Shown here in pieces: positions 42,681 through 51,292 of a stretch of DNA of 64,000 nt. The stretch is taken from assembly GCF_004364335.1 (NCBI RefSeq), contig NZ_SOCR01000004.1:310001-374000 (forward strand), given 5' to 3'. The translations under genes and the position numbers were made by a program. Under the pieces are notes generated by a model. That model did not search any database. It was not told the DNA's origin and saw only the letters and a list, made by a program, of their open reading frames with translations. The stretch comes from Pseudomonas graminis (GTDB taxonomy: Bacteria > Pseudomonadota > Gammaproteobacteria > Pseudomonadales > Pseudomonadaceae). Within the stretch, counting starts at the first letter, position 1; every line of letters begins with the position of its first letter.

Positions 42681-42705
42681 AGCCCAGCCCATGCTGGGCT
42701 TTTCT
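42681..42705 (+). terminator. Terminator of the two-gene membrane unit
   Basis: AGCCCAGC / GCTGGGCT stem, CCAT loop, then TTTCT. Confidence 0.85.
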
Positions 42706-42758
42706 ATTATCGAGATTCAGGTTATATGTGAGTCTCATCACGCGGGACGGAGCCAGCC

Positions 42759-43229
42759 ATGAGTGACACGAACGAACAGCCTCTATCAGAGGAGGAGTAT
42801 TTCAAAAGCGTTGGATTGGTGAAGAACGAATGGGATGGTAGACAGGTCGACTGGCTTCTTCAGTGGCTATGTGCGTTCATAAATGACACAAACCTCCGTG
42901 TCGGGATCACCCTCACAGTAGGCGGCAGCATCATCACCGGAACCCTCATCCCTCATCAGGACTACTTCGAACGACTGGCCGCTGACTTTTCCTCCCCTTT
43001 TGCTAAGACAAGTGAGGAAAACCGTGCGGCGATTCACGAGAGGATACTGAGCTTCCACGTTCCCTTAGACCCGAGCGCAGTTCCGACACCTGTTCAGTAC
43101 ATTCATGTGGATAATGCGCGTGTCCATACTGGAGGAAGTCAGGTATTCCCGGACAAAGGGACACTTTGGCGCGGAAAGATTTCAGCCGTGGAAGGATTTG
43201 TACTCGGCGAGCTGAACACTAGCAAGTAA
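42759..43229 (+). CDS. GvpU-like accessory protein in a prophage
   Basis: A 156-aa soluble protein. The central block NLRVGITLTVGGSIITGTLI, then PHQDYFERLAADF, resembles GvpU, a gas-vesicle accessory protein in Bacillus-type clusters. No gas-vesicle structural gene is seen in this window, so it is an orphan. It has its own ribosome site (CGGAG) and is bounded by terminators on both sides, as a moron would be. The role in a phage is unknown; superinfection exclusion or stress phenotypes are only possibilities. Confidence 0.6.
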   Translation: MSDTNEQPLSEEEYFKSVGLVKNEWDGRQVDWLLQWLCAFINDTNLRVGITLTVGGSIITGTLIPHQDYFERLAADFSSPFAKTSEENRAAIHERILSFHVPLDPSAVPTPVQYIHVDNARVHTGGSQVFPDKGTLWRGKISAVEGFVLGELNTSK

Positions 43230-43266
43230 AGCACCATCGCTAAGAAAGTTTTGATTTCAACACATC

Positions 43267-43294
43267 AAGGTCAGCTCAGTGCTGGCCTTTTTTG
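43267..43294 (+). terminator. Terminator of the GvpU-like gene
   Basis: AAGGTCAGC / GCTGGCCTT stem (one G-T pair), TCAGT loop, six-T tail. Between here and 43585 there is no supported gene apart from another hairpin at 43461. Confidence 0.9.
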
Positions 43295-43460
43295 TTTTTG
43301 CGGGACGCCATAGCCAGGGTGGTTCCTTCGGGAGTGGCCTGGACGTCGATAGCCGGCAGTGCGGCGTACGGAAATAACACCGGCAGCCAGTGAGCCTCAT
43401 TACCTCGATTGTTCCGGGGCGGCTTTGGTGGGCAGCGTGGGAAGACACGCAACTATTTTG

Positions 43461-43486
43461 AGCCTCAGCACCTGCTGGGGCTTTTT
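43461..43486 (+). terminator. Hairpin upstream of the lysis genes
   Basis: AGCCTCAGC / GCTGGGGCT 9-bp stem (one G-T pair), ACCT loop, five-T tail; 100 bp before the holin. Candidate site at which late transcription is controlled (tR'-like). Confidence 0.75.
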
Positions 43487-43585
43487 CGTTTTCAGCCCTG
43501 CCACACCCATCGCTCCTAGCTGGGTGTGCTGTGGGGCTGACCCATTCACCGATCCCGAAAGGGCGGATGTCGGACTACGACGAAC

Positions 43586-43903
43586 ATGCCTGAAAAATCA
43601 CCTGACTTCTGGGCGCAGGTCTGGCTCGTCCTGTCGAATCCGCTCTGGCAAGGAGCGATCATGGCCGCAACGATCTCGTTATTGCGTGTGCTCTATGAAG
43701 GCAAAGAGGCCAACAAGTGGCGCGTAGTGCTGGAAGCGCTGATCTGCGGCGCTTTGAGCTTGTCAGCTAGTAGCGTCATCGAGTGGATGGCCTGGCCGTC
43801 GAGTCTGTCCGTCGCCGCTGGCGGCACAATCGGGTTCATCGGTGTAACAGCGATCCGCGAGCTGATCATCAGGTTCCTTGGCCGCAAGGCGGATTCAATA
43901 TGA
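43586..43903 (+). CDS. Phage holin
   Basis: A 105-aa protein with two to three membrane spans (PLWQGAIMAATISLLRVLYE, ALICGALSLSASSVIEWMA, SVAAGGTIGFIGVTAIRELI) and a basic tail IIRFLGRKADS. It fits class II/lambda-type holins that permeabilise the inner membrane. ATG overlaps nothing upstream; its stop overlaps the Rz-like gene (ATATGA). Confidence 0.78.
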   Translation: MPEKSPDFWAQVWLVLSNPLWQGAIMAATISLLRVLYEGKEANKWRVVLEALICGALSLSASSVIEWMAWPSSLSVAAGGTIGFIGVTAIRELIIRFLGRKADSI

Positions 43904-44331
43904 GCCTCGAGCCTGTCGTCTCAGTCGCCAAAGCCGGCTCCACATTGCGAGCCATTGCGGCCGCCATCGTCATTGTCATCGTTATGGGCTTGCTGATCGC
44001 GATCCAGCAGATCCGCGTGGTTACGTTGCAGGGCGCCGTCACGGTCGAGCGAGATGCTAAGCAGGTCGCCGTGGAAGCGAATAACGCCAGCCAGGCCACC
44101 ATCACCACGCTGCGCGCCGAGGCAGAGCGCAACGCCAATTACGCCGCCGACCTGAGCAAACGCATCAAGGCCAGCGAAGACAAGGCCAAAAAGGCCAAGA
44201 AGGATTTCGATGATCTCAAGCGCAACAGCAAACCTGTTCGTGATTGGGCTGCTCAGCCTTTGCCTGACGGCCTGCGCGGCAAAGCCGCAAGTGGTAACAA
44301 AGACAACAGCCATAAGGCTGGAAGCCCCTGA
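43900..44331 (+). CDS. Rz-like inner-membrane spanin subunit
   Basis: 143 aa: N-terminal membrane anchor (TLRAIAAAIVIVIVMGLLIA), then a long periplasmic coiled coil (ATITTLRAEAERNANYAADL, KKAKKDFDDLKRNSKPVRDW). Together with the embedded Rz1 it should fuse inner and outer membranes at the last step of lysis. Begins 4 bp before the holin stop; no endolysin lies between them. Confidence 0.85.
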   Translation: MSLEPVVSVAKAGSTLRAIAAAIVIVIVMGLLIAIQQIRVVTLQGAVTVERDAKQVAVEANNASQATITTLRAEAERNANYAADLSKRIKASEDKAKKAKKDFDDLKRNSKPVRDWAAQPLPDGLRGKAASGNKDNSHKAGSP

Positions 44332-44479
44332 GCTGATCCCATGCGAGCGGGTGAATGCAGACGATACCGATCTGCGTGATAACGGCGACGTGTGGGAACT
44401 GAAGGATCAGGCCATCAAGCTGCTCGACACGTGCGCCGACCAGGTCGATGCGCAGATCCAGCGCAGCAAATCAAAGTAG
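44210..44479 (+). CDS. Rz1-like outer-membrane lipoprotein spanin, embedded in Rz
   Basis: 89 aa, read in the +1 frame inside the 3' half of the Rz-like gene, the classical nested architecture. Lipoprotein signal ending LCLTAC-A (Cys22). The rest is short and not notably Pro-rich, unlike lambda Rz1. Stop lies 148 bp beyond the Rz stop. Confidence 0.82.
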   Translation: MISSATANLFVIGLLSLCLTACAAKPQVVTKTTAIRLEAPELIPCERVNADDTDLRDNGDVWELKDQAIKLLDTCADQVDAQIQRSKSK

Positions 44480-44486
44480 CGGGGCA

Positions 44487-44915
44487 TCACATGCGAGCGT
44501 TATAGCAAGCTCGAAGTGTTTGCTGGTAACCGTCCAGCACCCTTTGTAGGTCCGGTACCTTTTCTGCGTTGTAACCATAGCCGTAAGGCTGATTGACATA
44601 GTTCTTCATCTGATTGACTTGTTCCAGCAGTGGAGTACATCGGTCATTCTCTAAAGCCTGTAGCTGCACCTTTGTAGTCTGGAACTGAGCCCCTTGCTCG
44701 TCGTAGGCCTTGCGCCAGTCTTTGATTATTGCTGACAACTGATCTTGTTGAGTCCGTAGTTCTTCGTTCTGACCTCGCAGCGTTTCATTATCGCTGTCTT
44801 GCTTACCGACCTTCACGGCAGCGGTGATGAGGCCGGTTGCGAGTGATAGTGCTAACGAGCACCCGGCAACGGTGAACCAGCTTGGGTTACTTGTTTGAGA
44901 TGGCTGTTGAGACAT
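44487..44915 (-). CDS. Membrane-anchored coiled-coil phage protein on the minus strand
   Basis: A 142-aa protein with one N-terminal span (FTVAGCSLALSLATGLITAA) and a long coiled coil (DNETLRGQNEELRTQQDQLS, then TKVQLQALENDRC), ending with a Tyr/Asn-rich segment. Its orientation is opposite to all late genes, so it should be expressed from its own promoter, perhaps in the lysogen. An upstream ATG at 44954 would add 13 residues. Architecture resembles an i-spanin but with no paired lipoprotein; function unknown. Confidence 0.65.
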   Translation of the reverse strand: MSQQPSQTSNPSWFTVAGCSLALSLATGLITAAVKVGKQDSDNETLRGQNEELRTQQDQLSAIIKDWRKAYDEQGAQFQTTKVQLQALENDRCTPLLEQVNQMKNYVNQPYGYGYNAEKVPDLQRVLDGYQQTLRACYNARM

Positions 44916-45060
44916 AAAGCAATTTCCATATAAGGGTGAATCGAATGACGTCATGTTCGAGGTGTTCCGCTTCGAGAGCGCGCTTCCTCAAGTGGGCGTC
45001 CATCGCGCAAGAACGCGCCAGATCAATAATCTCGGCCGCTGGATCTAAAACTAAAGGCAT
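44887..45060 (-). CDS. Possible small phage protein (57 aa), minus strand
   Basis: ATG at 45060, 57 codons: MPLVLDPAAEIIDLARSCAM, then AHLRKRALEAEHLEHDVIRF. Overlaps the downstream coiled-coil gene by 29 bp, which would make a two-gene leftward unit. There is no strong ribosome site and it nearly touches the divergent HNH start, so confidence is moderate at best. Confidence 0.4.
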   Translation of the reverse strand: MPLVLDPAAEIIDLARSCAMDAHLRKRALEAEHLEHDVIRFTLIWKLLYVSTAISNK

Positions 45061-45065
45061 CGCGG

Positions 45066-45509
45066 ATGGTACGTCTCGAGACTCCCGGCCGCAGGGTCAA
45101 GACCCTCTATGAGCGGCTGACCAGCCGTCGGCCTATGACCGACGCTTCACCGTATTCAAACGCCACGAGAAGCTTGATGCCCGTCCGCCCGAAGAGACAC
45201 CAGCCACAATCCCCCGCAACTCCCCAGCATAAGACGGCTGACCAGGAGCGAGGCACCAGCAGCCAGCGCGGTTACAACTATCGATGGCAGCAGTCGCGCA
45301 AGGGCTTCCTTGCCAAGCATCCCCTATGTGTCCACTGCGAGCAGCGCGGCAGGGTGACAGCGGCCACGGACGTCGACCACATCGTGCCGCACCGTGGTGA
45401 CATGGAACTGTTCTGGGATCGTACCAACTGGCAAGGCCTATGCCATCCATGCCACTCGGTGAAGACCGCGACCGAGGATGGTGGCTGGGGCAACCGGCGG
45501 AACCGATGA
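45066..45509 (+). CDS. Phage HNH endonuclease
   Basis: 147 aa. The N-terminus RLETPGRRVKTLYERL fits HNH proteins next to terminases, so the ATG at 45066 is kept. Catalytic HNH: CVHCEQRG, DVDHIVPHRGD, NWQGLCHPCHSVKT, with two Cys pairs for zinc. In HK97-like phages this nuclease works with the terminase in cos cleavage and packaging. It lies 235 bp upstream of the small terminase. Confidence 0.88.
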   Translation: MVRLETPGRRVKTLYERLTSRRPMTDASPYSNATRSLMPVRPKRHQPQSPATPQHKTADQERGTSSQRGYNYRWQQSRKGFLAKHPLCVHCEQRGRVTAATDVDHIVPHRGDMELFWDRTNWQGLCHPCHSVKTATEDGGWGNRRNR

Positions 45510-45743
45510 ACCCCCTAGGCTGGTCGGCAATGAGAATGATTCGCTCGAAAAGGACGGAAATGGATACGAAATCGACCCTTTTGGTCACGTTTCTCGCGAT
45601 CTGATCGAAATTTGACCGATTTTGATAGGTTTTCTCTATCAGGGAGGGGGAGGGGTAGAAGTTTGGCCTTTTTCGCTCCCAGACCGCGCCCGAGGCTTTT
45701 TTTCGCGCCGTCGAAATTAGGATTTGAAAATAGAGGGTGACAA
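45510..45743 (+). other. Gene-free region before the terminase, candidate cos/packaging site
   Basis: 234 bp with no supported gene, lower GC than its surroundings and repeated CGAAA/GATCGAAATT-type words around 45580-45630. In HNH/HK97-type phages cos lies between the HNH and small terminase genes. The exact cut site cannot be read from one prophage. Confidence 0.35.
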
Positions 45744-46166
45744 ATGACCAGAGGACGGAAGCCGACGGCGCCGCACCTCAAGGTCCTGGCCGGTACCGAT
45801 CGCCCGGATCGGGGGGAGGAGGACGCGCCAGAGTTCGACCTGATTGAAGATTTCCCGGACCCGCCTAAGCACCTGAACGCAGACGGCGCCGAAATGTGGC
45901 GGAACCTGGGCCGGCAGTTGGTGAGCGCGAAAGTGCTGCAGGTCGTCGACCTGTATTCACTTGAGCAGCTCTGCCATGCCTGGCAGTGCTTCCGGAAGAA
46001 AGCCAAGGCGGACATGGAATCGACCGCCGCTGAAACGACAGCGCTCAAAGCGCTGTTCTCAGAATTTGGCATGACGCCCGCGAGTCGCCGGAAGGTTTCA
46101 TCGGGCGGCACCGAGAAAAAGGGCAACGCGTTTGCCGGGAATGGCCGCAAACAAGTGGGGAAATAA
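45744..46166 (+). CDS. Terminase small subunit (P27 family)
   Basis: 140 aa. P27-type hallmarks: MTRGRKPTAPHLKVLAGTDR, then FPDPPKHLNADGAEMWRNLG and SLEQLCHAWQCFRK. It recognises phage DNA at cos and recruits the large subunit. Immediately upstream of the large terminase. Confidence 0.93.
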   Translation: MTRGRKPTAPHLKVLAGTDRPDRGEEDAPEFDLIEDFPDPPKHLNADGAEMWRNLGRQLVSAKVLQVVDLYSLEQLCHAWQCFRKKAKADMESTAAETTALKALFSEFGMTPASRRKVSSGGTEKKGNAFAGNGRKQVGK

Positions 46167-46193
46167 TCGAATAAACAGGCTGTGGAGTGGGTC

Positions 46194-47948
46194 ATGCGTG
46201 ACTTCGTAAAGATCGCGACTGACTACGCCAAGGCCGCAGTAGCGGACAAGAAGCGCAAGAAGCACGGAAAGCTGATACGCCAGGCTGCTCAGCGCTTTCT
46301 CGATGACCTCAAACGGGCGAAAAAGAAAGATTGCCCGTTCATGTTTGATCCGTGGCACGCCAACGACCCTTGCGACTTCATCGAAAAGCTGCACCACGTC
46401 GAGGGCAAGTGGGAGAAACCCACAATCGTGATGCACGCGTCTCACGTTTTCTTCGTCGTTCAGCTCTTCGGCTTTCGCAAGCGCGAGGCGGTCTTCACCG
46501 AAGGGTGGGGCGGCAACGGGATGTTCCACCCGCGCCGCTTTACCTCGGCACTGTTCGCAGTCGCGCGAAAGAACGCGAAGAGCACGCTGTCGTCGGCCAT
46601 CCTGCTGTATTGCGAGTGCTGCGAGCCGGAAGAAGGCGCGCAGATCGTCAGCGCGGCGACCACGTTCGGCCAGGCCGCAATCATTTTCAACGCTGCCAAG
46701 CGGATGACCGAAAAGAACGCTGACCTGCGCGAGTATTTCGGTCTTGAGGTCTGGGCAAAATCGATCAGCCGGGCCGAGACCGGTGCTAGTTTCAAGCCGA
46801 TTCACGCGAAGGCCTCGACTCAGGACGGCCTGAACCCGTCGCACGTCGGGCTCGATGAGATCCACGCACACAAAACCGCTGACCTGCTCAACGTATTGCA
46901 GTCAGCAGCCGGCGCCCGGGGCAACCCGTTGTGGCTGTTCACGACCACCGAGGGTTACACGAACCCCGGGCCGTGGGCCGAAATCAGGATGTTCGCCAAG
47001 AAATTGCTGGCCGGGCTGTTCGGCCACACGGCTGATCACTATCTGGTCGTGTTTTACGCGCTCGACGACGAAGACAAAACTCTCGGCATCAAGGCTGATG
47101 AGGAGTTCGACGAACGCTGCTGGATCAAAGCCAACCCACTGATGGATGTGAACCCGCACCTGCTGGCGGCGATCCGCAAGGAGGCCGTGGAAGCGAAGCA
47201 GATGCCGTCGAAGATGGCGGAGTTTCGAATCAAGCGGCTGAACCGGCCGGCATCTACCGCTGACGGCTGGATTGACCTCAACAAGTGGCAGCAATGCGGC
47301 GGCGAGGTTGACCTTGAATGGCTGGCGGACTTCCCCTGCTGGGGTGGGCTCGACCTGGCATCGACAACTGACCTCACAAGCTTTCGCCTGATCTGGAACG
47401 TGGACGGCGTCATCTACACGTATGCCTGGCGCTGGGCACCGGAGAGCGCAGTGGCGTTCCGCACGGAGCGCGGCACGGTTCCTTACGCGTCGTGGGTGGA
47501 ATCCGGACTGCTCAAGCAGACCGAGGGCGACGTCACGGATTACGCCGTGATCGAAGCGGACGTGAAGGCTGCAAATGAGCGGTTCAACATCCAGGCCATC
47601 GGTTACGACAAGTGGAACGCCTCGGACCTGGTGAACCGGCTCGTTGCCGGCGACGTCCCGATGGTCGAGTTCATCCAGGGGCCGAAGTCATACCACCCGG
47701 CGATGCAGGTACTCGAACGGGCTTACATTTCCGGGCAGTTTGCCCACGGTTCGGACCCTCTTTTGAACTGGTGCGCCTCGAACCTCATCGCCAGGCGCGA
47801 CGACAACATGAACATGGCGCCCGACAAGAAGCGGTCAGCCGACAAGATCGACGACATGACCGCCTTGCTTATGGCAATTGGCGTCTCGGGCGCCAGTCCG
47901 GACGACGTCAATGTCGATGATTTCCTCTCTAGACCAATGAGTATGTAA
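46194..47948 (+). CDS. Terminase large subunit
   Basis: About 584 aa packaging motor. ATPase domain with deviant Walker A FAVARKNAKSTLS (near 125), Walker B HVGLDEIHAH (near 220), and a C-terminal nuclease domain with Asp residues in WGGLDLASTTDLTSF. ATG at 46194 sits 7 bp behind GGAG; a GTG at 46182 is the alternative. Its stop overlaps the portal ATG by 1 bp. Confidence 0.95.
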   Translation: MRDFVKIATDYAKAAVADKKRKKHGKLIRQAAQRFLDDLKRAKKKDCPFMFDPWHANDPCDFIEKLHHVEGKWEKPTIVMHASHVFFVVQLFGFRKREAVFTEGWGGNGMFHPRRFTSALFAVARKNAKSTLSSAILLYCECCEPEEGAQIVSAATTFGQAAIIFNAAKRMTEKNADLREYFGLEVWAKSISRAETGASFKPIHAKASTQDGLNPSHVGLDEIHAHKTADLLNVLQSAAGARGNPLWLFTTTEGYTNPGPWAEIRMFAKKLLAGLFGHTADHYLVVFYALDDEDKTLGIKADEEFDERCWIKANPLMDVNPHLLAAIRKEAVEAKQMPSKMAEFRIKRLNRPASTADGWIDLNKWQQCGGEVDLEWLADFPCWGGLDLASTTDLTSFRLIWNVDGVIYTYAWRWAPESAVAFRTERGTVPYASWVESGLLKQTEGDVTDYAVIEADVKAANERFNIQAIGYDKWNASDLVNRLVAGDVPMVEFIQGPKSYHPAMQVLERAYISGQFAHGSDPLLNWCASNLIARRDDNMNMAPDKKRSADKIDDMTALLMAIGVSGASPDDVNVDDFLSRPMSM

Positions 47949-49216
47949 TGGCCGAAACCGACTACAGCATCGATCTGCGCACGCGCAGTCCCTTCTGGGC
48001 GCGGATGGCAAGCTACTTTGTCGGCGGACGCCTGACCACTCCTGAAAAGGGCTCGCAAACCGGGCCGATATCGGCGTCTGGCGTTGTGGGCGACTCGGTC
48101 GTCAACGACGAGCGCTCGCTGCAGATTTCAACGGTCTTCGCCTGCGTGCGGTTGATCTCAAGCGTCACCGCCTGTATGCCGCTGGACGTTTTTGAGACAA
48201 AAGGGGATGACCGAACCAAGGCCCCGCTGACCCACCCGCTCGCGCGGCTCCTGCGGTACATGCCCAACCAGTACATGACGGCCTTCGACTTCCGAGTCGC
48301 AATGACCATGCAGCTCTGCTTCTACGGAAACGCTTATGCGCTGATCGAGCGCAACGTGGCGGGTGATGTGATCAGCCTGATCCCGATGATGTCAGTGAAC
48401 ATGGACGTTCGCATGGAAGGCAAACGGGTGATTTACAAATACCGGCGTGACTCGGAATACGCGGAATTCAAGCAGAGTGAGATCTTTCACCTGAAGGGTT
48501 TTGGCTTCAATGGTCTGGTCGGGCTATCGCCGATTGCTTTCGGAGCCAAAACTGCAGGCGTCGCGGTCGCGATGGAAGATCAGCAGCGCGACTTTTACGC
48601 CAACGGCGCGAAGTCACCGCAAATCCTCTCCACCGGCGAGAAGACGCTGAACAAGGTCCAGCGCGACCAAGTGGAGGAGAACTTCAAGGAAATCTCCGGC
48701 GGGCCGGTCAAGAAGCGGCTGTGGATCATCGAGGCGGGCTTCACCACCCAACCGATCGGGGTCAGTCCGCAGGATGCGGAGACAATGGCCGCTCGGAAGT
48801 TTCAAGTCAGCGAGCTGGCGCGGTTCTTCGGTGTTCCGCCGCATCTGGTGGGTGATGTCGAAAAATCCACCAGTTGGGGGTCGGGCATCGAGCAGCAGAA
48901 CCTAGGCTTTCTGCAGTACACCATGGACCCGTACCTCGAAATCTGGGAGACCAGCATCCTCCGCTGGCTGGTGAAGCCTGCTGATCTGGGCAAGGTCCAC
49001 GCCGAGCACAACCGCGACGGGCTGCTCAGCGGTGACTCGACGGCCCGGGCGAACTACATGAAGACGCTTGTCGATACCGGCCTGCTGACCATCAACGAAG
49101 GACGTCGAGTGAACAATCGGCCTCCGCTCCCAGGCGGTGATGTGGCCACGCGGCAATCCCAAAACGTGCCCCTTGAGCAACTTGGCAAAACAAACCCCGC
49201 CCCTGGCGGGGTTTAG
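47948..49216 (+). CDS. Portal protein, HK97 family
   Basis: 422 aa. Portal landmarks: ISTVFACVRLISSVTACMPL, then HPLARLLRYMPNQYMTAFDF, and GVPPHLVGDVEKSTSWGSGI. Forms the dodecameric head vertex through which DNA is packaged. Its stop codon lies inside an intrinsic-terminator-like hairpin (49192-49214). Confidence 0.95.
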   Translation: MAETDYSIDLRTRSPFWARMASYFVGGRLTTPEKGSQTGPISASGVVGDSVVNDERSLQISTVFACVRLISSVTACMPLDVFETKGDDRTKAPLTHPLARLLRYMPNQYMTAFDFRVAMTMQLCFYGNAYALIERNVAGDVISLIPMMSVNMDVRMEGKRVIYKYRRDSEYAEFKQSEIFHLKGFGFNGLVGLSPIAFGAKTAGVAVAMEDQQRDFYANGAKSPQILSTGEKTLNKVQRDQVEENFKEISGGPVKKRLWIIEAGFTTQPIGVSPQDAETMAARKFQVSELARFFGVPPHLVGDVEKSTSWGSGIEQQNLGFLQYTMDPYLEIWETSILRWLVKPADLGKVHAEHNRDGLLSGDSTARANYMKTLVDTGLLTINEGRRVNNRPPLPGGDVATRQSQNVPLEQLGKTNPAPGGV

Positions 49217-49221
49217 TTTTT
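49192..49221 (+). terminator. Intrinsic terminator overlapping the portal stop codon
   Basis: AAACCCCGCC / GGCGGGGTTT 10-bp stem with a CCT loop, followed by TAG (the portal stop) and TTTTT. Sits between the portal and protease genes inside the head operon. Confidence 0.85.
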
Positions 49222-49234
49222 CTGGAGTCAGTAA

Positions 49235-49897
49235 ATGTCGAATATTCATAAGACCATCGCCTTCGAACAGGCTGAAATCAAGTTCTCCGGCGGGGGCACG
49301 CAGGGCGTCTTCGAAGGTTATGCCAGCGTCTTCAACAAGGTCGATGCGGATGGCGACATCATTCTACCGGGCGCCTTTGCGAAGGCGCTTACGGGCCAGT
49401 CCCGACCGGTGGCGATGTTCTTCAACCACCAGCGAAACGCCATTCCTGTTGGGAAGTGGCTGCACCTGGAAGAGGACAGCAAGGGATTGCTCGCGCGCGG
49501 CGAGCTCACCCCGGGTAATCCTCAGTCCGAGGCGCTCAAGTCCGCGATGCAGCACGGCACCGTAAACGGCCTGTCGGTGGGCTTTCTGGCTGGCGCTGCC
49601 GACTTCGACCGCATTGCGACCGGCATGGCCTTCAAGTCCATGCAGCGGCTGCGGGAGATCAGCATTTGCACGGAGCCAGCCAACGAAGACGCATCGATCT
49701 CCTCGTTAAAGAGCATGGACGCCATCGAATCCATTCGTGATGCGGAGCACTGGCTGAGGGATTCGGCCGGCCTATCCAAATCCGAAGCGCAGGCGTTGAT
49801 CGCCCGCATCAAGTCCGCAGTTCGGAGCGATTCCGAAGGTGGCGAAATCACCGCGATCCTGGATCGCATCAAGTCCTTCCCATCTGTAGGAAAATAA
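49235..49897 (+). CDS. Prohead protease, HK97 family
   Basis: 220 aa serine protease (S78) that removes the capsid delta domain during maturation. Catalytic His in FFNHQRNAIPVGKW and Ser in GTVNGLSVGFL; substrate pocket region RLREISICTEPANEDASI. Located between portal and capsid, as in HK97. Confidence 0.93.
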   Translation: MSNIHKTIAFEQAEIKFSGGGTQGVFEGYASVFNKVDADGDIILPGAFAKALTGQSRPVAMFFNHQRNAIPVGKWLHLEEDSKGLLARGELTPGNPQSEALKSAMQHGTVNGLSVGFLAGAADFDRIATGMAFKSMQRLREISICTEPANEDASISSLKSMDAIESIRDAEHWLRDSAGLSKSEAQALIARIKSAVRSDSEGGEITAILDRIKSFPSVGK

Positions 49898-49899
49898 AC

Positions 49900-51063
49900 A
49901 TGTCCGAATTGGCCCAGATTCAAAAGGCTATCGAAACCGCGCAAGAGAACATGACCGCACTGTTCGATGCGCAGAAGAAAGAGATCACCGCGACCGGTGA
50001 AGTCAGCAAGAAGATTCAAACCGATCTGCAGACCGTGCAGGACGAGCTCAAAACCGCAGGTACCCGCCTGTTCGACCTGGAATCCAAACTCGCCGGCGGC
50101 GAACTGGACAACCCAGAGCACAAAAAGAGCTTCGCCGAGCGCGCGGCAGAGGACATCAAAAAAGGCTGGAACGGCTCCACTTCCGGCAAAGTTGATGTCA
50201 AGAGCTTCAGCAAGGCGCTGGGCAGCGGTGCTGGTTCCGCTGGTGCGCTGGTACAGGCTCAGCGCAACCCAGGCATTTTGATGCCCGGTATGCGCCGTCT
50301 TACCATCCGCGACCTGCTGGCCCAGGGCCGCACTAACTCGAACGCGATCGAGTACGTGCGCGAGAACGTGTTCACCATCGGCGCCGCGCCGGTAGCCGAG
50401 GGTGCTTTGAAGCCCGAAAGCCAGCTGACGTTCACCAAGGAAACTGCGAACGTCAAAACGATCGCTCACTGGATTCAGGCTGCGCGCCAGATCATGGACG
50501 ACGCGCCGATGCTGGAGTCCTACGTGAACGGCCGCCTGCTGTTCGGTCTGGACCTGGTCGAAGAAGGCCAGTTGCTCAACGGTGACGGTACCGGTGACAA
50601 CCTGCTGGGTTTGAACAAGGTCGCCACTGCGTACGACACCGCGCTGAACGCCACCGGTGACACCCGCGCGGACATGATCGCTCACGCGATCTTCCAGACC
50701 AGCGAGTCCGAGTTCGAGGCATCCGGCCTGATTCTCAACCCGCGCGACTGGCACGCTATCGCGCTGCTGAAAGATGCCGATGGTCGCTACATCTTCGGCG
50801 GGCCGGCGGCGTTCGCCGCGAAAGTCATGTGGGGCCTGCCGGTTGTGGCAACCAAAGCCCAGGCGCAGGGCACCTTCACTGTCGGCGGCTTCGACCTGGC
50901 CTCGCAGATCTGGGACCGCATGGACGCAACCATCGAGGTCAGCAACCAAGACCGCGATAACTTCGTCAAGAACATGCTGACTATCCTTTGCGAAGAGCGC
51001 CTGGCGGTAACTCACTACCGTCCGACCGCGATCATCAAAGGCACTTTCACCCCAGCGGCATAA
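49900..51063 (+). CDS. Major capsid protein, HK97 family
   Basis: 387 aa. The first about 110 residues form a coiled-coil delta/scaffold domain (ETAQENMTALFDAQKKEITA). The remaining part is the HK97 fold: IRDLLAQGRTNSNAIEYVRE, IAHWIQAARQIMDDAPMLES, and LEEGQLLNGDGTGDNLLG-like loop near 230. Expected to be cleaved by the adjacent protease. Confidence 0.95.
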   Translation: MSELAQIQKAIETAQENMTALFDAQKKEITATGEVSKKIQTDLQTVQDELKTAGTRLFDLESKLAGGELDNPEHKKSFAERAAEDIKKGWNGSTSGKVDVKSFSKALGSGAGSAGALVQAQRNPGILMPGMRRLTIRDLLAQGRTNSNAIEYVRENVFTIGAAPVAEGALKPESQLTFTKETANVKTIAHWIQAARQIMDDAPMLESYVNGRLLFGLDLVEEGQLLNGDGTGDNLLGLNKVATAYDTALNATGDTRADMIAHAIFQTSESEFEASGLILNPRDWHAIALLKDADGRYIFGGPAAFAAKVMWGLPVVATKAQAQGTFTVGGFDLASQIWDRMDATIEVSNQDRDNFVKNMLTILCEERLAVTHYRPTAIIKGTFTPAA

Positions 51064-51100
51064 TGACAGGAGCGGGGCGGGGAACCGCCCCGGTTTCACC

Positions 51101-51292
51101 ATGAAAACTATTCGCGCGTTGCGGCAGTTCTCTCACTACCACGCTGGTAATTTCGACCAATATGAGAAGCGGCCAGTGTCTGATGACGTTGCCGATGCTT
51201 TGGTCGGCATGAAGCTCGCTGAACTGGCCGATGATGAGCAGTCCGCCCAGGTCGATGGCCAGGGAAAGGCGAAGGAAAAGGTTAAGAAATGA
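51101..51292 (+). CDS. Small phage head protein (63 aa)
   Basis: 63 aa, starts MKTIRALRQFSHYHAGNFDQ and ends with a Lys-rich tail. Located between capsid and connector, the position of small head-completion or decoration proteins; overlaps the next ATG by 4 bp. Family not recognised. Confidence 0.6.
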   Translation: MKTIRALRQFSHYHAGNFDQYEKRPVSDDVADALVGMKLAELADDEQSAQVDGQGKAKEKVKK

